Assembly: GCF_002954265.1 (NCBI RefSeq)
Contig: NZ_PPSL01000003.1
Coordinates: 62,001-126,000 of the forward strand
Length of the DNA: 64,000 nt
Origin: Flavipsychrobacter stenotrophus
GTDB taxonomy: Bacteria > Bacteroidota > Bacteroidia > Chitinophagales > Chitinophagaceae
Reading direction: 5' to 3'
The notes below the pieces were generated by a model. That model made no database searches. It saw nothing but the letters and a program-made list of their open reading frames with translations, and was not told the origin of the DNA. The number at the start of each line of letters is the position of its first letter. Position 1 is the first letter of the stretch. The translations under genes were made by a program, and so were the position numbers. Below, piece by piece: positions 17,844-28,314 of this stretch.

Positions 17844-20800
17844 ATGAAAAAATTTCCGTACCCGGGTAATGAGAAAGAGCGTGTACAAGCGCTAAGAGAT
17901 TACCAGGTTTTAGATACACTAAGTGAGGTTGAATACGACCGGCTCACCCAGCTTGCTTCGCTTATATGCGATGCTCCTATTTCTTTAGTGTCATTAATAG
18001 ACGAAAACCGACAGTGGTTCAAATCAAAAGTAGGTATAGATGTAAATGAGACGGAAAGAGAGATCGCGTTTTGTAGTCATGCCATAATGGGGGAGACTTT
18101 ATTTGAAGTGGAAGACGCTACACGTGATGAGCGATTTGCGGGGAATCCATTGGTAACATCTGCACCAGAGATACGGTTTTATGCAGGCTATCCGCTGATA
18201 GATAAGAAAGGCTATGCATTAGGTACTCTTTGCGTAATTGACCACAAGCCACGTAAGCTTACAGAGAAGCAGGAACAAGCATTAAAACTACTGGCAGAGC
18301 AGGTAATAGAGCTGATAGTTAATAACCGTAAGAATATAGAGCTGGATCATTTTGAAAAACTGTTCCACCTTTCGGAAGATGTGATAGCGATAGCTGGAGT
18401 GGATGGGTTTTTCAGGAAGATCAATCCGGCATTTACAACAGTACTCGGCTGGAATGCTGAGGATATTAAAACGGTCTCCTTCTTCGATCTCCTTCATGCG
18501 GAGGACAACATTTTCATTCAAAAAGAGCTGGAAAGGTTATACAGGGGCGAATCAACGATAAACTTTACCAACAGGTTCAAAACAAAAAATAACGAATACC
18601 GGATAATGGAGTGGGTGGCCACTCTGGAACGCGAGACACAAAATATATTTGTGATAGCCCGCGATGTTACAGAGGAGAAAAAGAAGGCACAGCAACTGCA
18701 TACGAGTGAGAATAAGTTACGGGCGTTTTTTGAACATTCACAGGGCCTCATGTGTACGCACGATATGGAGGGCAACTTCATAACAGTGAACGCATCGGGC
18801 GCGGCACTGGTGGGGTATACTGTAGATGAAGTAAACCATATGACCCTTTTTGACATTACGCCACCCCTTCATCACGATTCCATAAGAAAATACCTTACAG
18901 ATATTGCTGTTAATAGCGTCTCTAAGGGACTAATGACCACTCTTCATAAAGATGGGTCGCCCAGGATATGGATGTATAACAATGTAGTGGAAACAGATAC
19001 CGATGGCAATAAATACGTTATTGGTAATTCAATAGATATTACAGAAAGATATCGCCTGGAGAAAGACCTGGTAAAAACGAAAGAAGCGCTTGAACAGATA
19101 AATAGTGTGGCGCATGTAGGAGGTTGGGAACTGAATATAACAAAGAATAAGCTTTACTGGTCTGATATAACAAAAGAGATACATGGCGTAGGGCTGGAGT
19201 ATGAACCTGATGTGGAAAGCGCTATTAACTTTTATAAGGAAGGTGAAAGCAGAGATAAGATAGCACAAGCTGTGCGAGACGGAATGGAACAAGGCAAGGG
19301 CTGGAGCCTGGAGCTGCAGATAATTACGCAGGGGGGAAAAGAATTGTGGGTAAGAGCAGAGGGGCAGGCAAAATTTGAAAACGGGAAGTGCGTAGCGCTG
19401 TATGGCATACTGCAGGATATTGATGTGCAAAAGAAAGTAGATCTGGAGATAGCCAGATCGAGAAAGCAACTAAATGATGTCTTACAAGCGGCTACAGATG
19501 TATCGATAATAGCTACAGATGCACAGGGGGTGATAACCGTATTTAATAAAGGTGCGGAGAATATGCTTGGCTATACCGCCGAAGAAATGGTAGGTAAGGA
19601 AACACCCGCTAAATTCAACGATATTGCAGAGTTACAGCAACGGGGTATGGAGTTGAGCAAAGAGTATAACAGGCGCATAGACGGCCTGCTTACATTTGTA
19701 TATCCATCGCAGGTGCATGGGCTGGAGCGGCGTGAGTGGACAACTATACGCAAAGATGGCACACGTTTTATTTCATCTATTGTAATGACCACCATTAGGG
19801 ATGACAAAGATGAAATTATCGGCTACCTGGGAATAGGCACAGATGTGTCGGACAAGAAGAAAGCCGAGCTTGCGTTTATCAATGAACAATCGAGACTAAA
19901 AGCATTTGTAGAACATGCGCCGGCAGCTGTGGCTATGTTTGACAGGGATGTAAAATATATTGCGGCCAGTAACAGGTGGATGGAAGAATACCATATACCT
20001 GGTAAAGATATTATTGGCCTATCTCACTATGAGGTATTCCCAAATGTATCTGGTGACTGGAAAGCGATACACCAACGAGGGCTTAATGGAGAAGTAAACA
20101 AAAATGATGAAGAGGTATGGCGGCCGGAAGGTTGGGATCATGACCAATATCTTAAATGGGAAGTGCGCCCATGGTATCTTGCAGACGGTACTATAGGTGG
20201 CATAATGATGTTTACACAGGATATTACTGAAGCCTGCCTGCAGCGTGAAGAATTGAGACTTGCCAAGAGAAATGCGGAACTGGCTAATGTGGCCAAATCG
20301 GAATTTCTTGCCAACATGAGTCATGAGATACGAACACCACTTAATGGTGTGATAGGGTTTACAGACCTGCTGTTGAAAACAGATCTCAACGAAACACAGC
20401 AACAATACTTATCGATAGTTAACCACTCTGCCAATGCATTGCTGAGTATAATCAATGACATTCTTGACTTCTCTAAAATAGAAGCCGGTAAACTGGAACT
20501 GGATATTGAGAAGTGCGATGTCTATGAGCTGGCAAGTGAAGCGTCTGATATCATTACCTACCAGGCACAAAAGAAAGGACTGGAGGTGTTGCTGAATATA
20601 TCGCCAGACCTTCCCCGCTTTATATGGGCCGACTCTGTAAGGCTGAAACAGGTAATAGTAAACCTACTGGGTAATGCTGTTAAGTTTACATCGCAGGGAG
20701 AGATAGAGCTGAAAGTAGAGATGCTTAGCGATTCGAACAAAGAGCAGATCACCTACCGGTTTATGGTGCGTGATACCGGCATTGGTATTAAAGCAGAAAT

Positions 20801-22208
20801 GCAGCAAAAGATATTTGAGGCATTTGCACAGGAAGACCCTTCAACCACCAAGAAGTATGGAGGAACAGGCCTAGGCCTTACTATCTCTAATAAACTGCTT
20901 TCTTTAATGGGTAGTAAGCTGAAACTGAAAAGTACACCAGGCAAGGGCAGCACATTTTATTTCGATATTATCTTAAAGTCAGAAGCAGGGGAACCATTGA
21001 GTTGGGAGAATATTGATAAGATAAAGAAGGTACTGATAGTTGATGACAATGAGAACAACAGGCTTATTCTGAAGCAAATGCTGCTGTTGAAAAATATTGA
21101 GTCGGAAGAGGCGGCCAATGGTTTTGAGGCACTGCAGAAAATGGCCACAGGAGAAAAGTATGATGTGATATTTATGGACTACCATATGCCCTACATGGAC
21201 GGGTTGGAGACCATTAAAAAGATAAGAGAGAACTTTTATGATACGGCAGAGAAGCAGCCTATATCGCTGCTGCACAGTTCATCGGACGACGAAACGATCA
21301 TTAAAGCGTGTCATGACCTGAAGGTTAGTAACAGGCTGGTGAAGCCAATAAAAATGCAGGACATGTTCAACTCATTGTCTCGCTTGTTGACTACCGATCT
21401 TGGAGAGGTGTCTGTGACACAAGACCGTAACGATAGCAATGACAATGCCATTCATGTGTTGCTGGCAGAAGATAATGAAGTAAATATATTGTTGGCCAAA
21501 ACCATTATCTACCGCATTGCACCAAGGGCTAAGATCACCGTGGCGGTAAATGGTGCTGAAGCTGTGGCACTCTACAAAAAAGAATTGCCGGATATAATAC
21601 TGATGGATATACAGATGCCGGAGATGAATGGTTATGAAGCAACAATAAAAATAAGAGAGCAGGAGAAGAAGATTCGTGTACCTATTGTAGCACTTACAGC
21701 CGGCAATCTGAAAGGCGAACGAGAGAAGTGCCTGGCGGTGGGTATGGATGACTTTATGGCCAAACCATTTGTTGAAGACACATTGGTAGCACTTTTAGGA
21801 AAATGGGTTTGGGGAAAGAAGCCGGTTGAAGCAGTGGCAGAAGATGCTAATGCCTTTTCGGGTAAGCATGCCAAAAAACACTTTGACCCTATGGTGATCA
21901 AAGAAAAGTTTGATGTGGATGATGATATACTTAAAGAGATATTGAGGGCAACTATAACGCAACTCAATGAGACGCTTGCCGATCTGAGAGAAAGTGTAGC
22001 GACAAAAGATCTGAAAAGAATAAGCGGAGTAGGGCATAAGCTATACGGTACCGCAGTAAGTACCAGCCTGAATGAATTGGCACTGATAGCGGCGCAAATT
22101 GAAAAGGTATCGGAATACGATGAAAAAGAGATACAAGGCCTGGTGCATATTGCCGAGAACGAGATAGACCTGGTGCAGGTACTGATAAAAAACAGCAGCA
22201 AGTATTAA
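17844..22208 (+). CDS. Large hybrid sensor histidine kinase (GAF, five PAS, HisKA, HATPase, two REC, Hpt)
   Basis: A 1,454-residue protein without membrane segments, so a cytoplasmic sensor. Order: GAF domain (about 10-165; [12 protein letters not shown] and FAFCSHAIM-like core), five PAS/PAC modules (about 170-810), HisKA with phospho-acceptor H827 in [12 protein letters not shown], HATPase (N box [12 protein letters not shown] boxes DTGIGI and GGTGLGLTI), receiver 1 with D1112 ([11 protein letters not shown]), receiver 2 with D1255 ([14 protein letters not shown]), and a C-terminal Hpt domain with H1398 ([11 protein letters not shown]). It contains every step of a His-Asp-His phosphorelay except the output regulator, which is not adjacent. 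The start at 17844 is preferred because a promoter box overlaps 17835. The signals sensed are unknown. Confidence 0.92.
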   Translation: MKKFPYPGNEKERVQALRDYQVLDTLSEVEYDRLTQLASLICDAPISLVSLIDENRQWFKSKVGIDVNETEREIAFCSHAIMGETLFEVEDATRDERFAGNPLVTSAPEIRFYAGYPLIDKKGYALGTLCVIDHKPRKLTEKQEQALKLLAEQVIELIVNNRKNIELDHFEKLFHLSEDVIAIAGVDGFFRKINPAFTTVLGWNAEDIKTVSFFDLLHAEDNIFIQKELERLYRGESTINFTNRFKTKNNEYRIMEWVATLERETQNIFVIARDVTEEKKKAQQLHTSENKLRAFFEHSQGLMCTHDMEGNFITVNASGAALVGYTVDEVNHMTLFDITPPLHHDSIRKYLTDIAVNSVSKGLMTTLHKDGSPRIWMYNNVVETDTDGNKYVIGNSIDITERYRLEKDLVKTKEALEQINSVAHVGGWELNITKNKLYWSDITKEIHGVGLEYEPDVESAINFYKEGESRDKIAQAVRDGMEQGKGWSLELQIITQGGKELWVRAEGQAKFENGKCVALYGILQDIDVQKKVDLEIARSRKQLNDVLQAATDVSIIATDAQGVITVFNKGAENMLGYTAEEMVGKETPAKFNDIAELQQRGMELSKEYNRRIDGLLTFVYPSQVHGLERREWTTIRKDGTRFISSIVMTTIRDDKDEIIGYLGIGTDVSDKKKAELAFINEQSRLKAFVEHAPAAVAMFDRDVKYIAASNRWMEEYHIPGKDIIGLSHYEVFPNVSGDWKAIHQRGLNGEVNKNDEEVWRPEGWDHDQYLKWEVRPWYLADGTIGGIMMFTQDITEACLQREELRLAKRNAELANVAKSEFLANMSHEIRTPLNGVIGFTDLLLKTDLNETQQQYLSIVNHSANALLSIINDILDFSKIEAGKLELDIEKCDVYELASEASDIITYQAQKKGLEVLLNISPDLPRFIWADSVRLKQVIVNLLGNAVKFTSQGEIELKVEMLSDSNKEQITYRFMVRDTGIGIKAEMQQKIFEAFAQEDPSTTKKYGGTGLGLTISNKLLSLMGSKLKLKSTPGKGSTFYFDIILKSEAGEPLSWENIDKIKKVLIVDDNENNRLILKQMLLLKNIESEEAANGFEALQKMATGEKYDVIFMDYHMPYMDGLETIKKIRENFYDTAEKQPISLLHSSSDDETIIKACHDLKVSNRLVKPIKMQDMFNSLSRLLTTDLGEVSVTQDRNDSNDNAIHVLLAEDNEVNILLAKTIIYRIAPRAKITVAVNGAEAVALYKKELPDIILMDIQMPEMNGYEATIKIREQEKKIRVPIVALTAGNLKGEREKCLAVGMDDFMAKPFVEDTLVALLGKWVWGKKPVEAVAEDANAFSGKHAKKHFDPMVIKEKFDVDDDILKEILRATITQLNETLADLRESVATKDLKRISGVGHKLYGTAVSTSLNELALIAAQIEKVSEYDEKEIQGLVHIAENEIDLVQVLIKNSSKY

Positions 22209-22215
22209 CCCGAAT

Positions 22216-22245
22216 AAAAAATGCTCCACTTCAGGAGCATTTTTT
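22216..22245. terminator. Bidirectional terminator between hybrid kinase and nth
   Basis: AAAAAATGCTCC and GGAGCATTTTTT pair around ACTTCA, giving a GC-rich stem with A/T tracts on both sides, so it can serve both converging genes. The nth stop codon (22246-22244) overlaps its end. Confidence 0.85.
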
Positions 22246-22915
22246 ATTTCCTGGTATACGCTGGATCAACAATATATTTCATGTCGCTATTATAATATTT
22301 GCATACCTCTTTAAGGCCGCATTCTTCACACTTTGGGCGGTGGGCTACGCATATGTATCGACCATGTAGAATCAACCAATGGTGTGCTATAGCTAATAGC
22401 TCTTGTGGCATATTAGCTACCAGTTGTTGTTCTGTCTGTAACGGAGTGGTGGCTTTAACGGTAAGCCCTATGCGTGCAGATACTCTGAACACATGGGTGT
22501 CTACCGCCATACCCGGTTTGGCATAAACTACAGATATGATCACATTAGCTGTTTTGCGGCCTACCCCCGGGAGGTCTACCAGTTCTTCTATAGTATCGGG
22601 AACAACACCGTGAAACTTATTGACCAGCATATCGGCCATACCTATGAGATGGCGCGTTTTGTTATTGGCAAATGTTACGCTTCTTATATAAGGTTCCACA
22701 TCTTCAAAGGAGGCTTTTGCCAGTAGTTCGGGCACCGGGTATCGTTCAAATAATGCCGGGGTAACCATATTGATACGCTTATCTGTACACTGTGCAGATA
22801 AGATCACAGCTACCAGTAGCTCATACGGATTACTATAGTGCAGCTCTGTTTCTGCAACAGGCATATGCTTCTGAAACCAGTCTAGTACAAACCTGTATCG
22901 CTCTTTTTTGGTCAT
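22244..22915 (-). CDS. nth: Endonuclease III
   Basis: A 223-residue base-excision DNA glycosylase/AP lyase that removes oxidised pyrimidines. The helix-hairpin-helix-GPD core is complete: LPGVGRKTANV with catalytic K121 and VDTHVFR with catalytic D139. The C-terminal [4Fe-4S] loop has the classic spacing C-x6-C-x2-C-x5-C at residues 189, 196, 199 and 205. Length is normal for the family. It is the last gene of a minus-strand series but is separated from the DUF1015 gene by a hairpin, so it probably has its own promoter. Confidence 0.95.
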   Translation of the reverse strand: MTKKERYRFVLDWFQKHMPVAETELHYSNPYELLVAVILSAQCTDKRINMVTPALFERYPVPELLAKASFEDVEPYIRSVTFANNKTRHLIGMADMLVNKFHGVVPDTIEELVDLPGVGRKTANVIISVVYAKPGMAVDTHVFRVSARIGLTVKATTPLQTEQQLVANMPQELLAIAHHWLILHGRYICVAHRPKCEECGLKEVCKYYNSDMKYIVDPAYTRK

Positions 22916-22983
22916 GCTGCAATGTCAATAGAATTGGTGATATAGCCAAGTGGAGCATGAAATGTTTTTGTTGCCGGTAAAAC

Positions 22984-23012
22984 AAAAGGGCAGCATCTCT
23001 GCCGCCCTTTCC
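22984..23012 (-). terminator. Terminator after the DUF1015 gene
   Basis: On the minus strand AAAGGGCGGCA pairs with TGCTGCCCTTT (one G-U pair) around a GAGA loop, followed by TTTGTTTT. It lies between the DUF1015 gene and nth. Confidence 0.75.
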
Positions 23013-23034
23013 AAAAATTTTAATTCTGATCTTA

Positions 23035-24279
23035 TTATATTGTATACACCACCAATCCATCTCTAAGCTTAGGTTCGAACCAGGTACTTTTAGGAGGCAT
23101 TACATTGCCGCTATCGGCCACAGTAAAGAGTTGCTTAATGGTAACCGGATAGATAGAGAAGCCAACAGCCATGTCTTTGCTATCTACTCTTTTCATGATG
23201 CCTTCCATGCCGCGTATGCCGCCAACAAAGTCTATACGCTTGTCTGTGCGTTGATCTTTGATGCCGAGCACTTTGTCGAGCAGATTTTGCTGTAGTATGC
23301 TTGTATCCAACACAGCTATAGGATCCTTATCATTAAAGGTGCCTGGTTTCGCTATTAATTTATACCACTTGCCGGCTATGTACATACCAAACTCATGAGG
23401 CACTGCCGGTTTGAAAGCTGTTGTACCCACTTCTGAAACAGTAAAGTCGGTATCCAACGCCGCCATAAACTGCTCCTGTGTAAGGCCATTAAGGTCTTTA
23501 ACCACGCGGTTATAATCCATTATTTCCAGCTGGCTTTCGGGGAATATGCAGGTAATGAAATAATTGAATGATTCATTACCATCTACAGAATAACCATTGT
23601 CATGCATTTCCTTGCATACCTTGGCTGCTGACGCCGCACGGTGGTGGCCATCGGCTATGTAGGTGCAAGGCACATCATTAGCAAAGCTGTGGGTAATGCT
23701 GGCAACCTTTGCGTAGTTATCTACTACCCACATAATGTGGCGGATACCATCGGCGCCGGTAAAATCATATTCCGGTTTGTTGTTGGCTTTCCAGTTGTCT
23801 ATAATGTCCTGTGCGCTTTTGCAATCGTTGTAAGCAAGAAATACCACACCCGTTTGTGCACCGGTAACGGTAATGTGGCTGATACGATCCTGCTCTTTTT
23901 CGGGGCGAGTAAACTCGTGCTTCTTGATAATGCCATTGTTGTAGTCTTCTATTGAAGAACCACAAACAAGACCTGTCTGTGAGCGGCCGTTCATTACCAG
24001 CTCATAGATGTAATAGCAAGGCTCGTTGTCTTGTATCAGCGTTTTGTCTTTAATGAAGTTTTCCAGGTTTTCCTTGGCTCTTTCATACACAGGCATGCTA
24101 TGTACGTCAGTGCTTTCGGGCATGTCTATTTCAGAGCGGGTAACGTGGTAAAAGTTATACTTATCTTTTTTAAACTCACGAGCTTCAGCTACACTTACTA
24201 CATCGTATGGAAGTGTGGCTACTTCTGCAGCCAGTTCTTTTGTTGGTCTTAGTCCTTTAAATGGAGTGATCTTTGCCAT
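23035..24279 (-). CDS. DUF1015 family protein
   Basis: A 414-residue cytoplasmic protein of the DUF1015 family, recognised by the N-terminal MAKITPFKGLRPTKELA, LPYDVVSVAEAREF, the central YIADGHHRAASA motif and the late VGGIRGMEGIMK. The family is common in bacteria and archaea and in Bacteroidota is usually found beside serC or serA; the HHR motif suggests a metal- or phosphate-binding site and a link to phosphoserine metabolism has been suggested by this neighbourhood, without proof that I know of. Here serC lies 65 bases upstream on the same strand, in keeping with that association, and a terminator ends the unit. Confidence 0.88.
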   Translation of the reverse strand: MAKITPFKGLRPTKELAAEVATLPYDVVSVAEAREFKKDKYNFYHVTRSEIDMPESTDVHSMPVYERAKENLENFIKDKTLIQDNEPCYYIYELVMNGRSQTGLVCGSSIEDYNNGIIKKHEFTRPEKEQDRISHITVTGAQTGVVFLAYNDCKSAQDIIDNWKANNKPEYDFTGADGIRHIMWVVDNYAKVASITHSFANDVPCTYIADGHHRAASAAKVCKEMHDNGYSVDGNESFNYFITCIFPESQLEIMDYNRVVKDLNGLTQEQFMAALDTDFTVSEVGTTAFKPAVPHEFGMYIAGKWYKLIAKPGTFNDKDPIAVLDTSILQQNLLDKVLGIKDQRTDKRIDFVGGIRGMEGIMKRVDSKDMAVGFSIYPVTIKQLFTVADSGNVMPPKSTWFEPKLRDGLVVYTI

Positions 24280-24344
24280 TAATTTATCGTCTTTTATTAA
24301 AAATTATTATTGATTACTGACCCTGAGTTATTCAGGCTGCCAAA

Positions 24345-25421
24345 TTAACTATTTGTTTCAAACTTCTTCATTAATTCCACCAATGTGCGTACAGAGGCTA
24401 CCTCAATGGAGTTATAAATGGATACTCTGAATCCCCCTGTAGACCTATGGCCTTGCAAGCCAATGATATTGTTTTCGGCACAAAGTTCCAGAAAAGCCAG
24501 TTCGGTCTCTTTATCCTTCGCCGTAAAGCATATATTCATTTTACTGCGGTGAGCAGGGTTTTGCACGTATCCGGTAAAGAGTTTACTCTCATCAATTGCT
24601 TTATACAGTATTTCAGCCTTGTTGTTGTTGTCTGCTTCTATATTGGCAATACCTTTTTCTTTTATCCAGCGCAACATGAGTAGAGAAATGTAAACGCCAG
24701 AGACATTAGCGGTGTTAAGTATGCTGTTCTCATGCACCTGTGCCTTATAGTTGAGCATGGGCGGCAGGTGGTTACTGATGCGGGAGAGCATGTCTTTCTT
24801 TACGATCACCAATGCTACGCCGGGAGTGCCCAGGTTTTTCTGTGCAGCGGCATAGATAAGATCATATCTGTTATAGTCCCATTTCCTGCTGAATATGTCG
24901 CTACTCATATCTGCTATGAGCGGTACGTTTACTTTTGGTATATCGCTGTATTGCGTGCCGTAGATGGTATTGTTGGTAGTAATGTGCAGGTACTTCAGGT
25001 GGTTGGGAATATCTGATGGCCACTCTGGCAGGTGGTTGTAATGTGTTGCTCTTGAGCTGCCCATTACCTGTATCTGCCCATAATAGGCACCATATTCCAT
25101 CGCTTCAGCAGCCCAGTGGCCGCTGTCTATGTATCCTGCTGTATCTCCTGTTGAAAGAAAATTCATAGGGATCATGGAGAACTGCATCCTGCCGCCTCCC
25201 TGTAGCCAGAGAACATCGTAGTCATCACCGATCTCACAAAGCTCCTTTACAAGGGCCTTACTCTCTTCTATAATTTCCAGGAACTCAGGACCGCGATGAG
25301 GTAGCTCCAATATAGAGATACCTGTGTTTTTATATTTTAAGACTGCATTGGCGGCCTGTTGTAACACTGTTGCAGGCAATGCTGCCGGACCTGCATTAAA
25401 GTTGATCTTTTCTTGGTTCAT
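24345..25421 (-). CDS. serC: Phosphoserine aminotransferase
   Basis: A 358-residue class V PLP-dependent aminotransferase that converts 3-phosphohydroxypyruvate and glutamate to O-phosphoserine in serine synthesis (and the equivalent step of pyridoxal phosphate synthesis in some bacteria). Marks include INFNAGPAALP at the N-terminus, the PLP lysine K195 in YAAAQKNLGTPG, and GLQGHRSTGGFRVSIYN near the C-terminus, which holds the phosphate-binding His and Arg. The gene begins inside the last codons of the DUF502 gene (26-base overlap) and is followed by the DUF1015 gene, so the order is DUF502 - serC - DUF1015. serA and serB are not in the window. Confidence 0.95.
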   Translation of the reverse strand: MNQEKINFNAGPAALPATVLQQAANAVLKYKNTGISILELPHRGPEFLEIIEESKALVKELCEIGDDYDVLWLQGGGRMQFSMIPMNFLSTGDTAGYIDSGHWAAEAMEYGAYYGQIQVMGSSRATHYNHLPEWPSDIPNHLKYLHITTNNTIYGTQYSDIPKVNVPLIADMSSDIFSRKWDYNRYDLIYAAAQKNLGTPGVALVIVKKDMLSRISNHLPPMLNYKAQVHENSILNTANVSGVYISLLMLRWIKEKGIANIEADNNNKAEILYKAIDESKLFTGYVQNPAHRSKMNICFTAKDKETELAFLELCAENNIIGLQGHRSTGGFRVSIYNSIEVASVRTLVELMKKFETNS

Positions 25422-25983
25422 CTTCTGTTGTTGTTACACCTCCGCTTACCGCAAATTTCATTGCCTCACCTGCTGTCATATCTTTCGCAGGCTTTACATT
25501 CACCATCTCTGTTATTATTACCCAACCCGATATAGCATAGGCATGTGGCATATACACAGCTACCATTCCTTCCATGCCCAGGTGGGTCATGTCTTTTTGT
25601 GTAAGAAACCCTATGCGCCATATATCAGGATTACGGCTCACGCATACCCACACGGGTTTATTGAAACGTTTCTTATCGCCAACGAATGAACCAATAATAT
25701 CGCGGATGGAGGAGTAGATATACTTCACACCCGGTGTGCTTTCCAGTACGTGGCCAAATGCGTCGAACAACCAACGACCTACGAAGAGCCTTGTGCCCAA
25801 ATAGCCGATGAGGGTTACCAGCGTAATGATGATGAGGAAGCCAAGACCACGGGGAACGAATGGCACCAGTTTATCTACGCTATCGAAAACAGAATAAAGC
25901 AACGCTGCCGTAAGCGCAATGGGGCTTAAAAGGATAAGTCCCTGTAGAAAAGATCTGAATAATATGGCAGCAAGCTTACGCAT
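25396..25983 (-). CDS. DUF502 family membrane protein
   Basis: A 195-residue protein with two N-terminal membrane helices (about residues 8-30, FRSFLQGLILLSPIALTAALLYSV, and 45-68, GLGFLIIITLVTLIGYLGTRLFVG) and a soluble C-terminal domain containing STPGVKYIYSSIRDIIGSF and VYMPHAYAISGWVIIT, both typical of DUF502. Proteins of this family are widespread and unassigned. A TACCTTTG box (25996-25989) ends only five bases before the ATG. Its 3' end overlaps serC by 26 bases, so the two are translationally coupled, although no functional link to serine synthesis is known to me. Confidence 0.85.
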   Translation of the reverse strand: MRKLAAILFRSFLQGLILLSPIALTAALLYSVFDSVDKLVPFVPRGLGFLIIITLVTLIGYLGTRLFVGRWLFDAFGHVLESTPGVKYIYSSIRDIIGSFVGDKKRFNKPVWVCVSRNPDIWRIGFLTQKDMTHLGMEGMVAVYMPHAYAISGWVIITEMVNVKPAKDMTAGEAMKFAVSGGVTTTEDEPRKDQL

Positions 25984-25988
25984 GGGCG

Positions 25989-25996
25989 CAAAGGTA
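25989..25996 (-). promoter_or_regulatory. -7 box TACCTTTG for DUF502-serC-DUF1015
   Basis: TACCTTTG on the minus strand lies five bases upstream of ATG 25983. Transcription should begin at or within a few bases of the start codon, suggesting a leaderless message. No -33 TTG was found. Confidence 0.5.
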
Positions 25997-26116
25997 GCAA
26001 AAAGACAGCCTATGTATATAATACTTACTAATGGTAATGAAAAAGTTGCGTTAAAGAATACAAGGTGGAAAGCTATAGATTTGACTGATAGTTAATGTTG
26101 GTTTAATTTGCCGCGT

Positions 26117-26638
26117 ATGGAGCATCATCTAACCATTCTTACCGCCGATCCTACCGCCGCTGAGCTAATAGCTGAGATAAGCGTTACTACCTTTACGCAA
26201 ACCTTTGCTGACAGCAACAGCAAGGAGGATATGGATAAGTACCTGAGTAAAGAAATGAATGTGGAGAAGATACGTTGCGAGCTACAGGACCCTGACAGTA
26301 CATTCTTCCTGGCCTGGGATGGACCTACTCTTGCCGGCTTTGCAAAAGTAAACAGCGATGTGAAGGCAGATGCTCCTGAATGCGACAACCCGCTGGAGAT
26401 AGAGCGGTTGTACGTGCTGCAGGACTACCAGGGTAAGAAAGTAGGGGCCGCGTTAATGAATCATTGTATAGCCTTTGCACACCGAAATCACCACAGCACT
26501 ATATGGTTGGGCGTATGGGAGCACAATCACAAAGCAATAGCATTTTATGAAAAATGGGGATATGCTCCATTCGGCTCGCACATCTTCCGCCTGGGTACAG
26601 ATGACCAGACGGACATACTCATGAAGAAGGAGCTTTAA
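26117..26638 (+). CDS. GNAT family N-acetyltransferase
   Basis: A 173-residue acetyl-CoA-dependent acyltransferase. The acetyl-CoA pyrophosphate loop is QDYQGKKVGAALM (Q/R-x-x-G-x-G/A pattern) after the beta-4 strand LEIERLYVL, and the domain ends with WLGVWEHNHKAIAFYEKWGYAPFGSHIF, where the Tyr is the usual general acid. This closely resembles the spermidine/diamine acetyltransferase-like branch, but the acceptor cannot be told. Start at 26117 is preferred to the upstream TTG-type start because a TAATTTG promoter-like element occupies 26104-26110. Its stop overlaps the convergent NHL-repeat gene by four bases. Confidence 0.88.
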   Translation: MEHHLTILTADPTAAELIAEISVTTFTQTFADSNSKEDMDKYLSKEMNVEKIRCELQDPDSTFFLAWDGPTLAGFAKVNSDVKADAPECDNPLEIERLYVLQDYQGKKVGAALMNHCIAFAHRNHHSTIWLGVWEHNHKAIAFYEKWGYAPFGSHIFRLGTDDQTDILMKKEL

Positions 26639-28248
26639 AGTTTATTCAATTTCCGGAATATAGTTTCCGTTCCAGATGTGATCTTTATTATATAAAGCCC
26701 CGCAGAAAGCCCTTTCAGGTCTATTCTGTTTGTCTGAGCAGACAGTTCTTTTGTAAAGACCACAGAACCAACCTCATTGTAGAGGGTCACCACGCAATTT
26801 TGCAGCATGTTCACATCCACATAATCATGAGCGGGATTGGGGTAGATGGTCCCCTGTTCATTGCCGGAGATGCCTGCAATACCTACATTATTGACCACAT
26901 GCAGCAATGCAGCGGCGGTAGTATCATTGTTACAGCCAGGGCCTTTAGAGATAACGCACCGGTAAGTAGTATTATCTATGGTAGTTGTAGCATTAAGAAT
27001 GGTCAACGAGGCTGTGGTAACTCCGGTATAAGGCAGGATATTGGGAAGGTCGAAATATCCAGAGCCTGAATTGCCCTGCCATTGGTAGGTAACAGGAGAT
27101 ATTGTAGTGCCTGCGAAGAAATTGGCATTTGTTCCTACAGTTACCGTTGTTGATAAAGGGGAAGTTATTGTGGCATATAGGCATTGGTCTATAATGCGTA
27201 CCCGGTTATTGTTTTGATCTGAAAGAACTAACTTACCTGTTGGGCTGACGGTAAGGGCTGACACCCCATTTATTTTTGCCAAAATTGCCGGGCCGCCGTC
27301 ACCGAAGAACCCTGGCGAAGCAGGGCCCAGGCCTGCAAACCGGCTAATTATTCCGGTTGGGTCAACTTTCCGTATAACATTGCTGTTTTTAGCTGAAATA
27401 AAGAGGTTGCCCAGCCCATCCGCCGCCACTGCTGCAACACCATCTAAAGTAGCCGCTGTTGCGGGCCCACCGTCTCCCGAACCTCCGAGTGCGCCACTTC
27501 CTGCCACTGTGTGAATGATGCCTCCGGTATCTACCATTCTCACCCTTGTATTGCCATCAGCAATGTAAAGGTTTCCTTCATTGTCGAAGCATAGTCCAGC
27601 TACAGAACCTATATGGGCGTTTGTAGCAGGCCCACCATCACCATCAATAGGGCCGGCGCCATGATTTCCCGCGAATAGTGTCATCAGTCCGGTGTCATTG
27701 ATCTTCATTACCACTTTATTCCCGGCATCCCCAATGTAGAGGTTTCCCGCGTGATCTATAGCAACACAGGTTGGACTTGCAACGCTCGATGCTGTTGCTG
27801 GTATACCACTTCCTGTATAAATAGGTACACCGTTCCCTGCTATAGTAGTGATTATGCCCGCAGCGCTTACTTTGCGAATGAGATGATTTGAATTATCGGC
27901 AAAATAAATGTTATTAATAGAGTCTACACAAATGCCCATAGGGCTACCAAGGGCTGTAGCCGTTGCCGCTCCACCACTTCCGCTTGCTGCGCCAAGTGTG
28001 CCATTACCTGCAACAGTTGTGATGATGCCAGCCGGAGTTACTTTTCTGATGACGTGATTGCCCCTGTCAGCAATATACATATTGCCTGCATTGTCGAAGG
28101 CGGTGCCCGCTGGTTGAGATATCTGTGCGGCTGTTGCCTGCCCGCCATCACCGCTGTAGCCACCAGAGGTTGTTCCGGCAATGGTAGAAATGTACTGCGC
28201 TTGTGCAATAAACGGCAGGAATGCCAGCAGGTGTAATATTTTCTTCAT
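26635..28248 (-). CDS. Secreted NHL-repeat protein with T9SS type A sorting domain
   Basis: A 537-residue protein with a signal peptide (MKKILHLLAFLPFIAQAQ), then five to six NHL repeats (about residues 20-345), each with the D-x-x-GN-x-YIAD-x-x-N-x-x-I-R-K pattern and an intervening TVAGNG...GDGGPAT segment, forming a beta-propeller. An Ig-like domain follows (about 350-445, VTYQWQGNSGSG, TTYRCVIS) and then a T9SS type A sorting domain (GTIYPNPAHDYVDV to TIFRKLNKL). It should be a surface or secreted protein; propellers of this kind bind ligands or partners, with no catalytic residues visible. Confidence 0.88.
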   Translation of the reverse strand: MKKILHLLAFLPFIAQAQYISTIAGTTSGGYSGDGGQATAAQISQPAGTAFDNAGNMYIADRGNHVIRKVTPAGIITTVAGNGTLGAASGSGGAATATALGSPMGICVDSINNIYFADNSNHLIRKVSAAGIITTIAGNGVPIYTGSGIPATASSVASPTCVAIDHAGNLYIGDAGNKVVMKINDTGLMTLFAGNHGAGPIDGDGGPATNAHIGSVAGLCFDNEGNLYIADGNTRVRMVDTGGIIHTVAGSGALGGSGDGGPATAATLDGVAAVAADGLGNLFISAKNSNVIRKVDPTGIISRFAGLGPASPGFFGDGGPAILAKINGVSALTVSPTGKLVLSDQNNNRVRIIDQCLYATITSPLSTTVTVGTNANFFAGTTISPVTYQWQGNSGSGYFDLPNILPYTGVTTASLTILNATTTIDNTTYRCVISKGPGCNNDTTAAALLHVVNNVGIAGISGNEQGTIYPNPAHDYVDVNMLQNCVVTLYNEVGSVVFTKELSAQTNRIDLKGLSAGLYIIKITSGTETIFRKLNKL

Positions 28249-28314
28249 AGTCATCGTATTACGGAACAGCTATAAAGATATGAATTTTTATTTATCAAAT
28301 AAATTTTAAAGATA